Assembly (NCBI GenBank): GCA_963974715.1
Contig: CAXBDK010000009.1
Location: 124,001-188,000, forward strand
Direction of reading: 5' to 3'
Source of the DNA: Sediminicola sp963974715
GTDB taxonomy: Bacteria; Bacteroidota; Bacteroidia; Flavobacteriales; Flavobacteriaceae
DNA length: 64,000 bases
Positions 52,717 through 62,929 of the stretch are shown here, piece after piece. Numbering within the stretch: position 1 is the first letter of the stretch; every line of letters starts with the position of its first letter. Made by a program: the position numbers and the translations under genes. The notes under the pieces are model-generated. The model ran no database searches. It was not told the DNA's origin and saw only the letters and a list, made by a program, of their open reading frames with translations.

Positions 52717-53592
52717 ATGATAGATAATATGAATATGCACGATCTGAAAATATTTGAGGCCGTAGCCGCCAGTGGGAGTTTTACCAAGGCCGCCACGGCT
52801 ATGTATACCGTACAGTCCAACGTAAGCGCACGGATAAGGAGCTTGGAGGAAGAATTTGGCACCGAACTCATGTTCCGGACCTCCCGGAAGGTGGAGCTCA
52901 CCCCAAGCGGGCAGATATTGATACGGTACTGCAAGCAGATCGGGCAATTGGTGGCAGAGGCCAAGAGCCATATCCAAGGCAACGGTGCCGTAAACGGCAA
53001 CCTGAAAATTGGATGTATAGAGACCACCATGGCCCTAAAAGTCCCTCATATCCTTGCACAGTTTGAAGAGGATTATCCCCAAGTGGAACTGGAATTCAGG
53101 TCCGCCATTATGGGCAAATTGATTCAGGAGGTGCTAAATTACGACCTGGATGCCGCCTTTGTATCCGCCCCGTTGGACGTACAGGGACTGGAACAGGTCA
53201 AGATCAAGGAAGAACGACTGCTGTTAATGACCGCAGCTACCGGACCAGATCTACGGGAACTGCTGAAAAGTCGACCCGTAAAGATCGTAGTGTTCGGCGA
53301 GGGGTGCATTTTCAGGGAACGATTGGAATCCTGGCTGGGTTCCAAGGGTATTGTCCATTATAAAAGCACGGTCCTGAACTCCATAGAAGGCATCATCAAC
53401 TTTGTGGAGGCCGGGGCGGGTATAAGTCTCTTGCCCGAAGAAGTGGTAAGCAGCTATTATGCAGGCCGAAAGATAAGGACCTATGGCCTGAACAAACAAC
53501 TGGGGACCATGCAGACCGTGTTGGCCTTTCGAAAGGACGAACCGCTATCAAGGGCGTTGCGGGCGTTTGTGGATATGTATTCGCATCCATGA
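52717..53592 (+). CDS. LysR-family transcriptional regulator
   Basis: A 291-residue LysR-type regulator. N-terminal winged HTH: MHDLKIFEAVAASGSFTKAA, SNVSARIRSLEEEFGTELMF. The C-terminal substrate-binding domain begins near residue 90 (LKIGCIETTMALKVP). An internal start at 52729 (MNMHDL) is possible. A perfect palindrome overlaps its promoter and faces the divergent hydrolase gene, the standard LysR layout. Confidence 0.92.
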   Translation: MIDNMNMHDLKIFEAVAASGSFTKAATAMYTVQSNVSARIRSLEEEFGTELMFRTSRKVELTPSGQILIRYCKQIGQLVAEAKSHIQGNGAVNGNLKIGCIETTMALKVPHILAQFEEDYPQVELEFRSAIMGKLIQEVLNYDLDAAFVSAPLDVQGLEQVKIKEERLLLMTAATGPDLRELLKSRPVKIVVFGEGCIFRERLESWLGSKGIVHYKSTVLNSIEGIINFVEAGAGISLLPEEVVSSYYAGRKIRTYGLNKQLGTMQTVLAFRKDEPLSRALRAFVDMYSHP

Positions 53593-53902
53593 CCCATTTA
53601 TACTAAGCGGAACCAGTGGAGGCAGCTGGTCTGACATAGTGATAGGATTTCCCCTGCCGTTGCAGCAATTGTCAGTAATCCATTTTTGGCGGCATATTGT
53701 TATCCCCTTAAATGGCGGTATAAAATCTAATGTCCTGCCATTGACCGCAAAATTGGGCGTTGCCCAAACTTGGACTAATTACAATAAATATAATTTTTAA
53801 GCTATTTTTTGTTATTCATCATTTTTATTTAACTTTATTTTTAATTTTATTTAATTTTGATTTAACAGTGTGATCAATAAACGGCCCTAATCGTAAATTC
53901 CT
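53593..53902. other. AT-rich region before the sigma factor gene
   Basis: About 310 bases. The last 90 are strongly AT-rich with long T-runs (TTTTTATTTAACTTTATTTT) and must contain the sigma-factor promoter. No gene or hairpin is seen. Confidence 0.45.
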
Positions 53903-54436
53903 TTGGAAAATTCGGATACATATTTCTTAATTCGAGCCTTAAAAAATGGCGATGTAAAATGCCTTGAGCGGGTCTATAAGTTATATTATTCAAAACTCTA
54001 CCATTTTTCCAAGCGGTTTCATTCAAGTACCATGGATTCGGACGATTTTGTCCAGCAAACCTTCCTTAAGGTCTGGGAAAATCGGGCCCAATTAAAGGAC
54101 AATGTACCCATGGACAACCAAATCTTCGTGATTTGCAAAAATTTGATACTCAACCATCTGAAAAGGGAGTCAAAAATAATTGCAGAATTTGGGGAAAGTT
54201 TCCTTTCGGAAGAGGCGGAGGATGACAGTATCGTAAACCTCTTCAACCACAAGTTGGAACGTTTAAGAAGGGTCATTGAACGGCTGCCCCCAAAAAGAAA
54301 GAATATCTTTATTCTCCATAAGATCGATAACCTGACATACGAAGAAATAGCGGAATCCCTTAATATATCCAAGAAAACCATCGCCCATCATATATACCTC
54401 GCCCATAACTTCATCAAGGAGGAATTGCATAAATAA
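53903..54436 (+). CDS. ECF sigma factor, FecI-like
   Basis: A 177-residue ECF-type sigma factor: region 2 (SDDFVQQTFLKVWENRAQL, about 46-64) and region 4 (RRVIERLPPKRKNIFILHKI, YEEIAESLNISKKTIAHHIY). It belongs to the Bacteroidota RpoE/FecI group that works with FecR proteins. It precedes the FecR gene by 74 bases. It should direct transcription of the SusC/SusD genes once the signal is received. Confidence 0.93.
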   Translation: MENSDTYFLIRALKNGDVKCLERVYKLYYSKLYHFSKRFHSSTMDSDDFVQQTFLKVWENRAQLKDNVPMDNQIFVICKNLILNHLKRESKIIAEFGESFLSEEAEDDSIVNLFNHKLERLRRVIERLPPKRKNIFILHKIDNLTYEEIAESLNISKKTIAHHIYLAHNFIKEELHK

Positions 54437-54510
54437 TAATTTTAACATATAAAAATTAGGAACTATTAAAATATCAATTGTTATAGTGTTGTAATATGAT
54501 ATTTTTTTAG

Positions 54511-55371
54511 GTGAAAAAAAAAGAATTTGATAATCCTGATTTTGATTATTTGTGGAATTTGCCCCATAAGGATCTACCTGCAGATCGGATAGATGAATCC
54601 TGGAAACGCTTCCGTAAGGTCAATTTGGCAACTGCAGAAAAGAAACGCCGTAGTAATTATCTGAGAGCGGGTCTTGTGGCCGCTATGCTACTTGTACTCT
54701 GTTCCACATATTACTATACGGCAATTTACAACCATACCATAAAAATAGATAATTACGGTATTACCGATAAAGAGATACGTCTTCCCGATGGAAGTACGGT
54801 ACTGCTTAAAAACGGAGGACAAATAAGTTTTAAGGAGCACTTTGAATCAAGTAGGAGGGTGGAACTCGAGGGATCGGCCTTTTTTAATATAGTAAAAGAC
54901 AGTTCCAGGGAATTTAGGGTAATCTCGGGATCTACGGTCACCAAAGTTTTGGGAACCAAATTTTTGGTCTGGGATAACGGAGATAGGGATGTGGAAATCT
55001 CCCTTTACACGGGAAGGGTCTTGGTTTCGGTAGAGAACCGTGCAGAATCATGGGGACTCATCCCTGGGGAAAGTCTGTCGTACAGAAATGGGAAGACGCA
55101 CATACGAAAATTCAATACCGGCCTCACCTTCGACCTTGGCAATACATTTATGGACCTTGACAATATTGAACTGGGCGAACTCCTAGGGTTTCTTGGCAAG
55201 CGCTTTAATTATGAGTTTGATGGTCCTCCCCATATCCTCGATACACAGGTCACTTTAAGAATTAACAAAGGGGATACCCTACCGGAAATTTTAAATTTAT
55301 TATCAATCATAAACAATATGGAATATGAAATAAACAGGGAAAGCAGAACAGTAGTAATATTAAGGAAATAA
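54511..55371 (+). CDS. FecR-type anti-sigma factor
   Basis: A 286-residue membrane protein starting with GTG at 54511. One membrane segment (YLRAGLVAAMLLVLCSTYYYT, about 50-70); N-terminal cytoplasmic part binds the sigma factor; the periplasmic FecR domain (about 85-190, DKEIRLPDGSTVLLKNGG; LEGSAFFNIVKDSSREF; VLGTKFLVWDNGDR) and a C-terminal DUF4974-like domain (about 210-285) match the family. Followed by a terminator, so SusC has its own promoter. Confidence 0.92.
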   Translation: MKKKEFDNPDFDYLWNLPHKDLPADRIDESWKRFRKVNLATAEKKRRSNYLRAGLVAAMLLVLCSTYYYTAIYNHTIKIDNYGITDKEIRLPDGSTVLLKNGGQISFKEHFESSRRVELEGSAFFNIVKDSSREFRVISGSTVTKVLGTKFLVWDNGDRDVEISLYTGRVLVSVENRAESWGLIPGESLSYRNGKTHIRKFNTGLTFDLGNTFMDLDNIELGELLGFLGKRFNYEFDGPPHILDTQVTLRINKGDTLPEILNLLSIINNMEYEINRESRTVVILRK

Positions 55372-55410
55372 AAAAGGGTTTCCACGATCAAATAGAGAAC
55401 CCTTTTTATT
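55371..55410 (+). terminator. Terminator between FecR and SusC
   Basis: The arms AAAAAGGGTT (55371-55380) and AACCCTTTTT (55398-55407) are perfect over ten bases; the T-rich second arm serves as the tail. It separates the regulatory pair from the SusC operon. Confidence 0.8.
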
Positions 55411-55486
55411 TAAAAACTAAAGACAATACCGACATTTTATGGTGTCGACAGGCTCTTTATATTTTCAAATTTAAATAAAATTAAAT

Positions 55487-58400
55487 ATGAACAAACTATT
55501 ATTGGCATTAATTTTTTATGTGCCGGTCTTTTTAAGTCCCCAAGAAATTTCCTTTAGCGTGGCCAATCCCACACTGAAGGTAGTGGTCAACGAAATCGAA
55601 AGCCAAACGGATTTCAAATTTGCGTACGGTAAAGAAATCGATTTAGTTCGTGAGCTGAGGGGAACATATGAATTTAAAAATGAGGATATACGGAAAGTGG
55701 TCAAGGAACTATCCAATAGGACCCCTTACACGTTCACCATTTTAAGAAACAATATAACCATTACCGAAGACCCTGAAACTATAGGGCCCATTAAGAAGGG
55801 GAACACGGAAGGGGCCATTCAGATGAACGTTAAAGGAAATGTTAGCGATACGTATGGCGTGGCCCTGGGCGGGGTCAGCATTTTGGAAGAAGGGACCGTT
55901 AATGGAACCCTGAGCGATTTTGACGGAAATTATAGCTTGGAAGTAAGTTCCTCTGATGCGGTCTTGATCTTTTCATATGTTGGCATGAAACGTACCGAAA
56001 TTACCGTCGGCGACCAGACTACCATAAACGTTGTTATGGACGAGGATCTGGAGCAATTGGACGAAGTGGTGATCACTTCCCTTGGTATATCAAAGGCCAA
56101 AAAATCGCTGACCTATGCGGTTTCCGAGGTTGCAGGTGACGATATGACAAAAGCCAGGGAAATAAACGTGGGAAATGCCCTGTCCGGTAGGGTGGCCGGT
56201 GTTACCGTATCAAGTACTTCAGGGGGACCAAGTGCCTCCAGTAGGGTGATCATCCGGGGAAACGGTTCCCTTAATGGGAACAACCAACCTTTATATGTGG
56301 TCAATGGAATGCCCATTACTAATGAAAATACTTCCACGCCCGGGACCTACGGTGGAGTGGATAGGGGGGATGGGCTTTCGAGCATAAACCCCGATGATAT
56401 TAAAAGTATCTCAGTCCTAAAAGGCGGCACCGCGGCGGCCCTGTATGGGGCGCGTGCGGCAAACGGAGTGGTTTTGATCACCACTAAATCCGGTATGGCA
56501 CGTCAGGGCATCGGGGTAGAATATCGTTCCAATTTTACCATGGACCAGCCCATCGATCTTTTAGACTGGCAGTATCAATATGGATCTGGCTCCCAAGGGC
56601 AAGCTCCCACTACCCAAGCGGAAGCCATCGCCTTTGGTAGAACATCATGGGGAAGTAGATTGGATGGCTCCCCCGTAATCCAGCCTGATGGAGGTACAAG
56701 ACCGTATTCGGCAGTGAGAAACAATATTGATAATTTTTATCAGACCGGATCTACCATTTCCAACACCTTGGCCCTTAATGGCGGAAATGAATCGATCAAC
56801 TTCAGGTTTGCGGCATCCAATATGGATAATAAGGGGATCGTTCCCAATAATACGATGAACCGAAAGACCTTCAACCTTAGTCTGAATGCCGCGCTTGCCG
56901 AGAAAATAACGTTCCAGGCAAATGTCCAGTATTCCTTGGAGGAAGTGGAAAACCGAACGCGGCCGGGGGATTTTGATAGGAACCCAAATGCCGGTGCCCA
57001 GCTTATCGCTACAAATATCGACGTTAGGACACTTGCCCCGGGATATTCGGAAAATGGCAATGAGTTTCAATGGAGCGATTATATCTACGTGACAAATCCC
57101 TATTTTGTGGTCAACAAAGTACGTAACGGGGACACCCGTAAAAGACTGATCGGCTCTTTTAATACCACCTATAACATTACGGAAAATTTGTATGCAAGGG
57201 CACGTGTGGGGATCGATCAAATGAACACGGACGGATTTTATATCAACCCTACCGGTCTTGCGTATCAGGCCACCGGCAGCATGACCACCGATCAAGGACT
57301 CCGCATGGAGACCAATTTGGAAGCGATCTTGGGGTTCAACAAAGAGTCGGATCATTTCAGTATAAACGTCCTGGCCGGGGGCAATCAGATGCGGAATACC
57401 TTTGATGGTATCAATTTGGCCAGTGGTAATTTTAACCTGCCCAACCAATATTTTATCGGTAATGGTAGCAGCCAGACCTTTGAAATAAATTATGCCAAAT
57501 ATGGGATCAATTCCTTGTTCGCTTCCGCAGACATAGGATTTAACGACTATCTGTTTCTTACGTTAAGTGGCCGTAACGATTGGTTCTCTACACTGGCAAT
57601 CGATGATAACAGTTTGTTTTATCCCTCCGCGGGGCTTAGTTTTCTCGCCTCGGAAGTATGGGAAGCAATGCCGTCGTGGATGGACTACGTTAAACTAAGG
57701 ACTTCTTGGGCCCAAGTGGGGGGAGGCGCCCCCAGTCCGTATGCCATACAAAAATCCTATTCGGCCCAAGCGGTACAGTATGCAGGGCAGACCCTTACAA
57801 ATGTTTCGAGTGCAACCATTCCAAGTGCGTTGACACCCTATACCTCCACTACCTTGGAGGCAGGGATTGATATGCGCTTTTTTGAGAACAGGCTGGGAGT
57901 GGATCTTACGCTCTATGATAGGACCACTACGGACGATATCGTAAATGCCTCGATCGCTCCTTCCAGTAGCTACACCAATGTGGCCATAAACGTGGGTGAA
58001 ATGAAAAACCGTGGAATAGAGCTTATGCTGACCGGTAAACCATTGCCAAGATCGGATAACGGCCTCAACTGGGACATGACCCTTAATATGGCCTACAACG
58101 AAAATGAAGTGATAAAGATTTCCGATGACCTGGACAGATTGATGCTTCCGGGTGCCCAGACCAGAACTTTGAACGGTGCCATATACCATTTTGAAGGAAT
58201 GCCCTTTGGTATGATCGCCGGAAACAGAAGGGTTCGTGATGCAAATGGCGATATCGTCTATAACAGTACCAGCGGACTGCCCGTTGCAGGGACCTTGGAG
58301 GCCTTGGGAAGGGGCGTTCCCCCCTTGGCGGTGGGATTCGGGAATAATTTTAGTTACAAGGATTTTTCGATGAGTTTTTTGTTGGACAGTAGATGGGGCG

Positions 58401-58840
58401 GTAGCATTTATTCGGCCACTAATGCCTATGGTACCGATTTCGGGCTCCATCAACGCACGGTCGCCAATGGGGTAAGGGAGAATGGAATAATCCTCTCAGG
58501 GGTAGATCAAAATGGGGACCCCTATAGCACTACAAGGTCCGCACAGGACTATTACAGAGGGATAGCCTACAGCATTACGGAGGATTTTGTCCAGAAAGCG
58601 GACTTCATAAAATTGCGATCTTTTACCGTAGGATACAATTTTCCTTCTTCTATCCTTGATAAAACACCTTTCAAGAGCGCCAGTCTCTCCCTGGTGGGCA
58701 GGAACCTGCTCATTTTATATAAGACCACGGATAATATAGATCCGGAATCCAATTATAGCAGTGGCAACGGACAGGGCCTGGAAAATTTCGGGCTGCCCAC
58801 CACAAGAAGCTATGGATTTGACTTGAACGTAAAATTCTAA
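55487..58840 (+). CDS. SusC/RagA TonB-linked transporter with signalling STN domain
   Basis: A 1,117-residue outer-membrane transporter. Signal peptide MNKLLLALIFYVPVFLS; STN signalling domain (about 22-95, FSVANPTLKVVVNEIESQTD); CarboxypepD_reg-like domain (about 108-185); SusC plug (about 190-310, VVITSLGISKAKKSLTYAV, VIIRGNGSLNGNNQPLYVVNG); long barrel ending in YGFDLNVKF. The STN domain is the part that contacts FecR proteins, so it should report ligand binding to the pair upstream. The SusD gene follows, with its ATG 36 bases after the stop. Confidence 0.95.
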   Translation: MNKLLLALIFYVPVFLSPQEISFSVANPTLKVVVNEIESQTDFKFAYGKEIDLVRELRGTYEFKNEDIRKVVKELSNRTPYTFTILRNNITITEDPETIGPIKKGNTEGAIQMNVKGNVSDTYGVALGGVSILEEGTVNGTLSDFDGNYSLEVSSSDAVLIFSYVGMKRTEITVGDQTTINVVMDEDLEQLDEVVITSLGISKAKKSLTYAVSEVAGDDMTKAREINVGNALSGRVAGVTVSSTSGGPSASSRVIIRGNGSLNGNNQPLYVVNGMPITNENTSTPGTYGGVDRGDGLSSINPDDIKSISVLKGGTAAALYGARAANGVVLITTKSGMARQGIGVEYRSNFTMDQPIDLLDWQYQYGSGSQGQAPTTQAEAIAFGRTSWGSRLDGSPVIQPDGGTRPYSAVRNNIDNFYQTGSTISNTLALNGGNESINFRFAASNMDNKGIVPNNTMNRKTFNLSLNAALAEKITFQANVQYSLEEVENRTRPGDFDRNPNAGAQLIATNIDVRTLAPGYSENGNEFQWSDYIYVTNPYFVVNKVRNGDTRKRLIGSFNTTYNITENLYARARVGIDQMNTDGFYINPTGLAYQATGSMTTDQGLRMETNLEAILGFNKESDHFSINVLAGGNQMRNTFDGINLASGNFNLPNQYFIGNGSSQTFEINYAKYGINSLFASADIGFNDYLFLTLSGRNDWFSTLAIDDNSLFYPSAGLSFLASEVWEAMPSWMDYVKLRTSWAQVGGGAPSPYAIQKSYSAQAVQYAGQTLTNVSSATIPSALTPYTSTTLEAGIDMRFFENRLGVDLTLYDRTTTDDIVNASIAPSSSYTNVAINVGEMKNRGIELMLTGKPLPRSDNGLNWDMTLNMAYNENEVIKISDDLDRLMLPGAQTRTLNGAIYHFEGMPFGMIAGNRRVRDANGDIVYNSTSGLPVAGTLEALGRGVPPLAVGFGNNFSYKDFSMSFLLDSRWGGSIYSATNAYGTDFGLHQRTVANGVRENGIILSGVDQNGDPYSTTRSAQDYYRGIAYSITEDFVQKADFIKLRSFTVGYNFPSSILDKTPFKSASLSLVGRNLLILYKTTDNIDPESNYSSGNGQGLENFGLPTTRSYGFDLNVKF

Positions 58841-58876
58841 ACGTTGAAACACACACTAATTAAAACAATATTCAAT

Positions 58877-60496
58877 ATGAACGGCAAAAATAAAATCGGT
58901 TTAAATACTCTTGGGACCAAAATGGCCATATTCTGTGGTATTTTCCTTGTGATCTCGTCCTGTGACGAAGGTTTTGAGGAAATGAACCAGGATCCCAATG
59001 CCTATTTGGAAGCGGATATCGAAACCCTGTTTACCACAAGCATAATCAGGACAGTGGGAACGGGAACCGAGGACAGGAACCGCACCAATATCAAATACTT
59101 GTCGGGAGCTATGCAGTATCACGCCACCCTCCAGGATTTTTGGTACGGGGAGAAGGGGATCGTTAATTCCCAGACCGGGAATTTTTTCGAAACTGCCTAT
59201 GAGTCCCATTTGAGGAACTTGGTCGAAATACTTGCCGCTACGGAAGGAAACCCCGAATTGATCAACCAAAATGCTATTGCCAAAATATGGAGGGTCTACA
59301 CCTTGCACCGCGTAACCGATGCCTATGGGGATATCCCCTATCAAGAAGGAGGGCTCGGAGCTACCGAGGGAATATTCAAGCCGCTCTATGACAAGCAGTC
59401 GGATATCTATCCATGGATGTTGGAAGATCTGGAAGGTGCCATAGATCAAATGGATCCGGCTGCGGGTTCCTTTGGGTCAGCGGATGTAATATATGGGGGA
59501 AACCTGGATGGTTGGAGGACATTTGCATATTCCCTTATGTTGCGGCTGGGAATGAGATTGACCAAGGTGGATATCGACTTATCACAGGAATGGGTGCAGA
59601 AGGCCATTGCCGGAGGGGTTATGCAGGGCAACGGTGATATTGCACTGCTGGAACATTCTCCCGGTCATGGTAATACGTGGAATTGGGACGCCTTTGAACT
59701 GAAAAGGGAAAGCTTACCGGAAGGCAACCAAGGAACAGGTCTCGTAAAAATGGCCCAAACCTTTATGGATATACTCCAGGAAAAAGATGATCCGCGAATT
59801 CCATTTTATGCCACCTTGTGGGAAGGTAACATCAATTCGCGCCAAAACCAGGTCATTGCGGAGACAACGCTTCCCGAATTGCAACAAGGCCTGCCCAATG
59901 GCTATGACCAAGGTACTATAGACGAGGTAATCCCTAACTGGAGCAGTCAACTGCTCACGGAATATTCGGAGCCCAACACGGCCACCATTGCCAATCTTTC
60001 CACCCCATCCATCATCCTCAGTTATTCGGAGGTCGAATTCCTATTGGCGGAAGCTGCGTTAAGGGGGTGGGCATCGGGTACGCCACAGGAGCATTACGAT
60101 GCGGCGATCAGGGCAAATATGGAATCCACTTCGCTCTTTCCCAATAACGATATCGAGCCAATGGCCATCAGTACCGCTGAAATTGACCAGTACGTTGCGG
60201 AGAATGTACTTTCAGGCAGCGTGGAGGAGCAGATGGAACAGATCCATACGCAGTTCTACCTGGCCCATTATATGTACCTGGACTTTTTCGAAGCTTGGTC
60301 CAACTGGCGCCGCACGGGAGTTCCCGAGCTCGCCCCTATAACCTATCCTTTAAATACCACCGGGGGCGAACCCATACGGCGTTTAATGTATTCCTTTGAA
60401 GAGAAGGCACTGAACACCCAAAATGTGGAGGCCGCTATCACACGTCAGGGCGCGGATACCTATAGCACCAGGGTTTGGTGGGACGTTGAAGAGTAA
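58877..60496 (+). CDS. SusD/RagB-family lipoprotein (SusD-like_2)
   Basis: 539 residues from ATG 58877 (a TTG at 58844 would add 11 residues). Lipobox VISSC (C29). The N-terminal DEGFEEMNQDPNAYLEADIE and TPR-like helices match the SusD-like_2 group, which pairs with SusC proteins for ligands that are often not starch. It lies 36 bases after SusC. The ligand is unknown, but the following enzymes suggest sugar acids or sugars. Confidence 0.94.
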   Translation: MNGKNKIGLNTLGTKMAIFCGIFLVISSCDEGFEEMNQDPNAYLEADIETLFTTSIIRTVGTGTEDRNRTNIKYLSGAMQYHATLQDFWYGEKGIVNSQTGNFFETAYESHLRNLVEILAATEGNPELINQNAIAKIWRVYTLHRVTDAYGDIPYQEGGLGATEGIFKPLYDKQSDIYPWMLEDLEGAIDQMDPAAGSFGSADVIYGGNLDGWRTFAYSLMLRLGMRLTKVDIDLSQEWVQKAIAGGVMQGNGDIALLEHSPGHGNTWNWDAFELKRESLPEGNQGTGLVKMAQTFMDILQEKDDPRIPFYATLWEGNINSRQNQVIAETTLPELQQGLPNGYDQGTIDEVIPNWSSQLLTEYSEPNTATIANLSTPSIILSYSEVEFLLAEAALRGWASGTPQEHYDAAIRANMESTSLFPNNDIEPMAISTAEIDQYVAENVLSGSVEEQMEQIHTQFYLAHYMYLDFFEAWSNWRRTGVPELAPITYPLNTTGGEPIRRLMYSFEEKALNTQNVEAAITRQGADTYSTRVWWDVEE

Positions 60497-60603
60497 CCTT
60501 TTATGGCGTAATCGTTCGATCACCTAACTTTTCCATTAGGGGGAAGTATGTATAGTTTTATAAACCTTATTGGGGTATCCCATTCATATAATTCTTAAAT
60601 GAC

Positions 60604-61773
60604 ATGACAAACAATCGCAGAAATTTCTTAAAAAATACCGTAATGGCCGCGGCCCTTACCGCCGGGGGAGGAATTTCCTCCGCCTTTTCAAACACCATGG
60701 TACCGGAAAAAAGGGCACTTAAAAATTTGACCGGAATGGCCAAGGATGCCGGAATGGAATTCAGCAATGCCTATTTCGGGGGACTCTACAATGATAAAAA
60801 CAAGTATTTGATCGAATTGGCCAAACAAATGGATGCGTTGGGAGCGGTTACCGGAATCAGCCCAAAGGATGCAGGAATGCCCAATGGAAGTCCTTTGGAA
60901 TACGAGGTGATAAAGGGTGTTATGGAAGCCTATAAGAAAGCCGGCCTGCATTATAACGTTGTGGAAGGCCCCCCTTCACTTCATACCAAGACCAAACTCG
61001 GACTTGATGGCAGGGACGAGGAAATTGCCAACTTCATAAAATTTATGGGAAACTTGAAGCGGGCGGGAGTGGACGTTATATGTTACAATTGGATGCCGGT
61101 GATCAGTTGGGCCCGTACAAGTATGGATAGCCCAGGCCGTGGCGGGGCACTTATGACCGCATTTGACTATGATAAGATCAAAGATGCATCTTTGACCGAG
61201 TATGGGGAAATTGCCCCGGAAACTTTATGGAAAAGCCTTGAGTATTTCTTAAAGGCGGTGGTGCCTGAAGCTGAAAAAATCGGCATGAAGCTGGCCCTGC
61301 ATCCGGATGATCCACAGGTGGATAGCATTCAGGGGATTCCCCGGATCATGAACACCGTGGAAAATTTCGATAAAATGTTATCCATTGTGCCAAGTGATTA
61401 TAGTGGGGTAACCATGTGTCAGGGGAACTATTCCTTGATGGGCGCAGACATCCCATCATTGATAAGAAGATGGGGTAAAGCGGGTAAGATCCATTTTGTA
61501 CATTTTCGGAACGTACGGGAGCTAAGTGGCAAACTGCCCAGCACCAAATTCACGGAGACCTTCCATGATGAGGGCGATATTGATATGCATGCCGCCATGC
61601 AGGCTTATTACGACATCGGATTTAAGGGTTCCATACGTCCGGATCATGTGCCTACCATGGCCGGAGAGGAAAACTCAAGTCCGGGCTACATGGCGTTGGG
61701 CAATTTATTCGCCATTGGTTATATGAGGGGACTTGCGGAATCAGTGGGCAAGAACGGTTTGGTATCCAAATAA
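60604..61773 (+). CDS. Exported mannonate-dehydratase-like enzyme (UxuA family)
   Basis: A 389-residue TIM-barrel enzyme with a Tat-like signal (NRRNFLKNTVMAAALTAGGG). The UxuA metal and catalytic residues align: H233 (LALHPDD), C272 (TMCQGNY), H300 (HFVHFRNVR), D347-H348 (RPDHVP). GIPRIMNTVENFDKML is the UxuA signature. Family reaction: dehydration of D-mannonate or a related aldonate to 2-keto-3-deoxy-aldonate. Location outside the cytoplasm is unusual. It follows SusD, same strand. Confidence 0.9.
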   Translation: MTNNRRNFLKNTVMAAALTAGGGISSAFSNTMVPEKRALKNLTGMAKDAGMEFSNAYFGGLYNDKNKYLIELAKQMDALGAVTGISPKDAGMPNGSPLEYEVIKGVMEAYKKAGLHYNVVEGPPSLHTKTKLGLDGRDEEIANFIKFMGNLKRAGVDVICYNWMPVISWARTSMDSPGRGGALMTAFDYDKIKDASLTEYGEIAPETLWKSLEYFLKAVVPEAEKIGMKLALHPDDPQVDSIQGIPRIMNTVENFDKMLSIVPSDYSGVTMCQGNYSLMGADIPSLIRRWGKAGKIHFVHFRNVRELSGKLPSTKFTETFHDEGDIDMHAAMQAYYDIGFKGSIRPDHVPTMAGEENSSPGYMALGNLFAIGYMRGLAESVGKNGLVSK

Positions 61774-61803
61774 TTTAGGTAAGCGTAGCACAAAATAAAC
61801 ACC

Positions 61804-62745
61804 ATGAAAAAAACAACAATTTTACTAGTAGCATTCTTATTTTCAATGGCCATGGTACCGGCACAAGAGGTTGCCTCTTCTGCCCAGCAAATCAAGGCAA
61901 TGACCCCGCAATGGACCGGGGAACGTTCCGCCGATGGAAGGCCCAAGGTATCGGACAAAATATTGAATAGATTAAAAAATGTGGCGGTGGAAGAAGCCTG
62001 GGGCTATCTGAGGGGAAAGGGCTACCATAACCAGTACGATGGGGATTGGAAGATAATCCATCCCGATAGTGTGATGACGGGGAGGGTAGTGACCGCCCAA
62101 TACATGCCATCCAGGCCCGATTACGAAAAGGGGATCAAATTACAGGGAGCAAAAGAGGGCAGGGACACCATAGGCGGGAGCAATTCCTGGCCCATTGAAA
62201 TACTGCAACCTGGAGATATCTATGTAGCGGACGGATATGGAAGGATCATAGACGGGACCTTGATAGGGTCCAACCTTGGAAACGCCATTTATGCCAATTC
62301 GCTTAATGGGGTCATTTTTGATGGTGGGGTAAGGGACTTAAAGGGTCTGGAAAATATAGACGGATTCAATGCCTGGTTTCGGGGCGATGATCCCTCGTAT
62401 CTGCAGAACCAAATGCTTACCAGCATCAATAAGCCCATTCGGATCGGCCGGGCAAGTGTCCTTCCCGGGGATGTAGTGCTCGCCACAAAATATGGCATCG
62501 TATTCATACCTTCCTATTTACTGGACGAACTGGTCATTAGCTCGGAGGTCACCAATCTTCGGGACGAATTTGGATTTCAGCGCTTGAGGGAAAAAGTATA
62601 TACCGCCGGTCAGATCGATACCAGATGGACAAAGGAAATAAAGGATGATTTCATCAAGTGGATCAACAACGAATATCCAGATGATAAGTTGCCGATGTCA
62701 CGAAAGGAACTCAACGAATTTTTGGAAAATAGAAATTATTACTAG
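61804..62745 (+). CDS. Exported RraA-family protein, probable lyase
   Basis: A 313-residue protein with signal peptide MKKTTILLVAFLFSMAMVPA. The RraA-like core (about 90-250) includes VADGYGRIIDGTLIGSNLGN and FDGGVRDLKG. R177-D178 correspond to the catalytic Arg-Asp of HMG/CHA-type aldolases in this family, which RNase-E-inhibitor members do not need. It is therefore likely to be a pyruvate-type aldolase or a decarboxylase. It follows the dehydratase by 30 bases, so the two are surely cotranscribed. Confidence 0.85.
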   Translation: MKKTTILLVAFLFSMAMVPAQEVASSAQQIKAMTPQWTGERSADGRPKVSDKILNRLKNVAVEEAWGYLRGKGYHNQYDGDWKIIHPDSVMTGRVVTAQYMPSRPDYEKGIKLQGAKEGRDTIGGSNSWPIEILQPGDIYVADGYGRIIDGTLIGSNLGNAIYANSLNGVIFDGGVRDLKGLENIDGFNAWFRGDDPSYLQNQMLTSINKPIRIGRASVLPGDVVLATKYGIVFIPSYLLDELVISSEVTNLRDEFGFQRLREKVYTAGQIDTRWTKEIKDDFIKWINNEYPDDKLPMSRKELNEFLENRNYY

Positions 62746-62929
62746 AAAAACCGGCTTGGGAGGAGGGTCCACAGGAGACTATAAGGTTTTGGTGCCCATT
62801 TGGGCAGCACCACGAAACAAGAAAAGGGCAGACGGATGCAATAAATTTGCGCTAAATGGGATTTGTTACGCTCGGGGCCTGCCCTTGGGCTTCCCGCCAA
62901 AGGGGGGCGGGCGGTCATGGACCGAAACG

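Noticed and set aside
56645..58453. Two long minus-strand frames (267 and 252 codons) opposite SusC
   Set aside because: Antisense shadows of a complete SusC gene; residue content is low in hydrophobic core pattern and no motif is seen.
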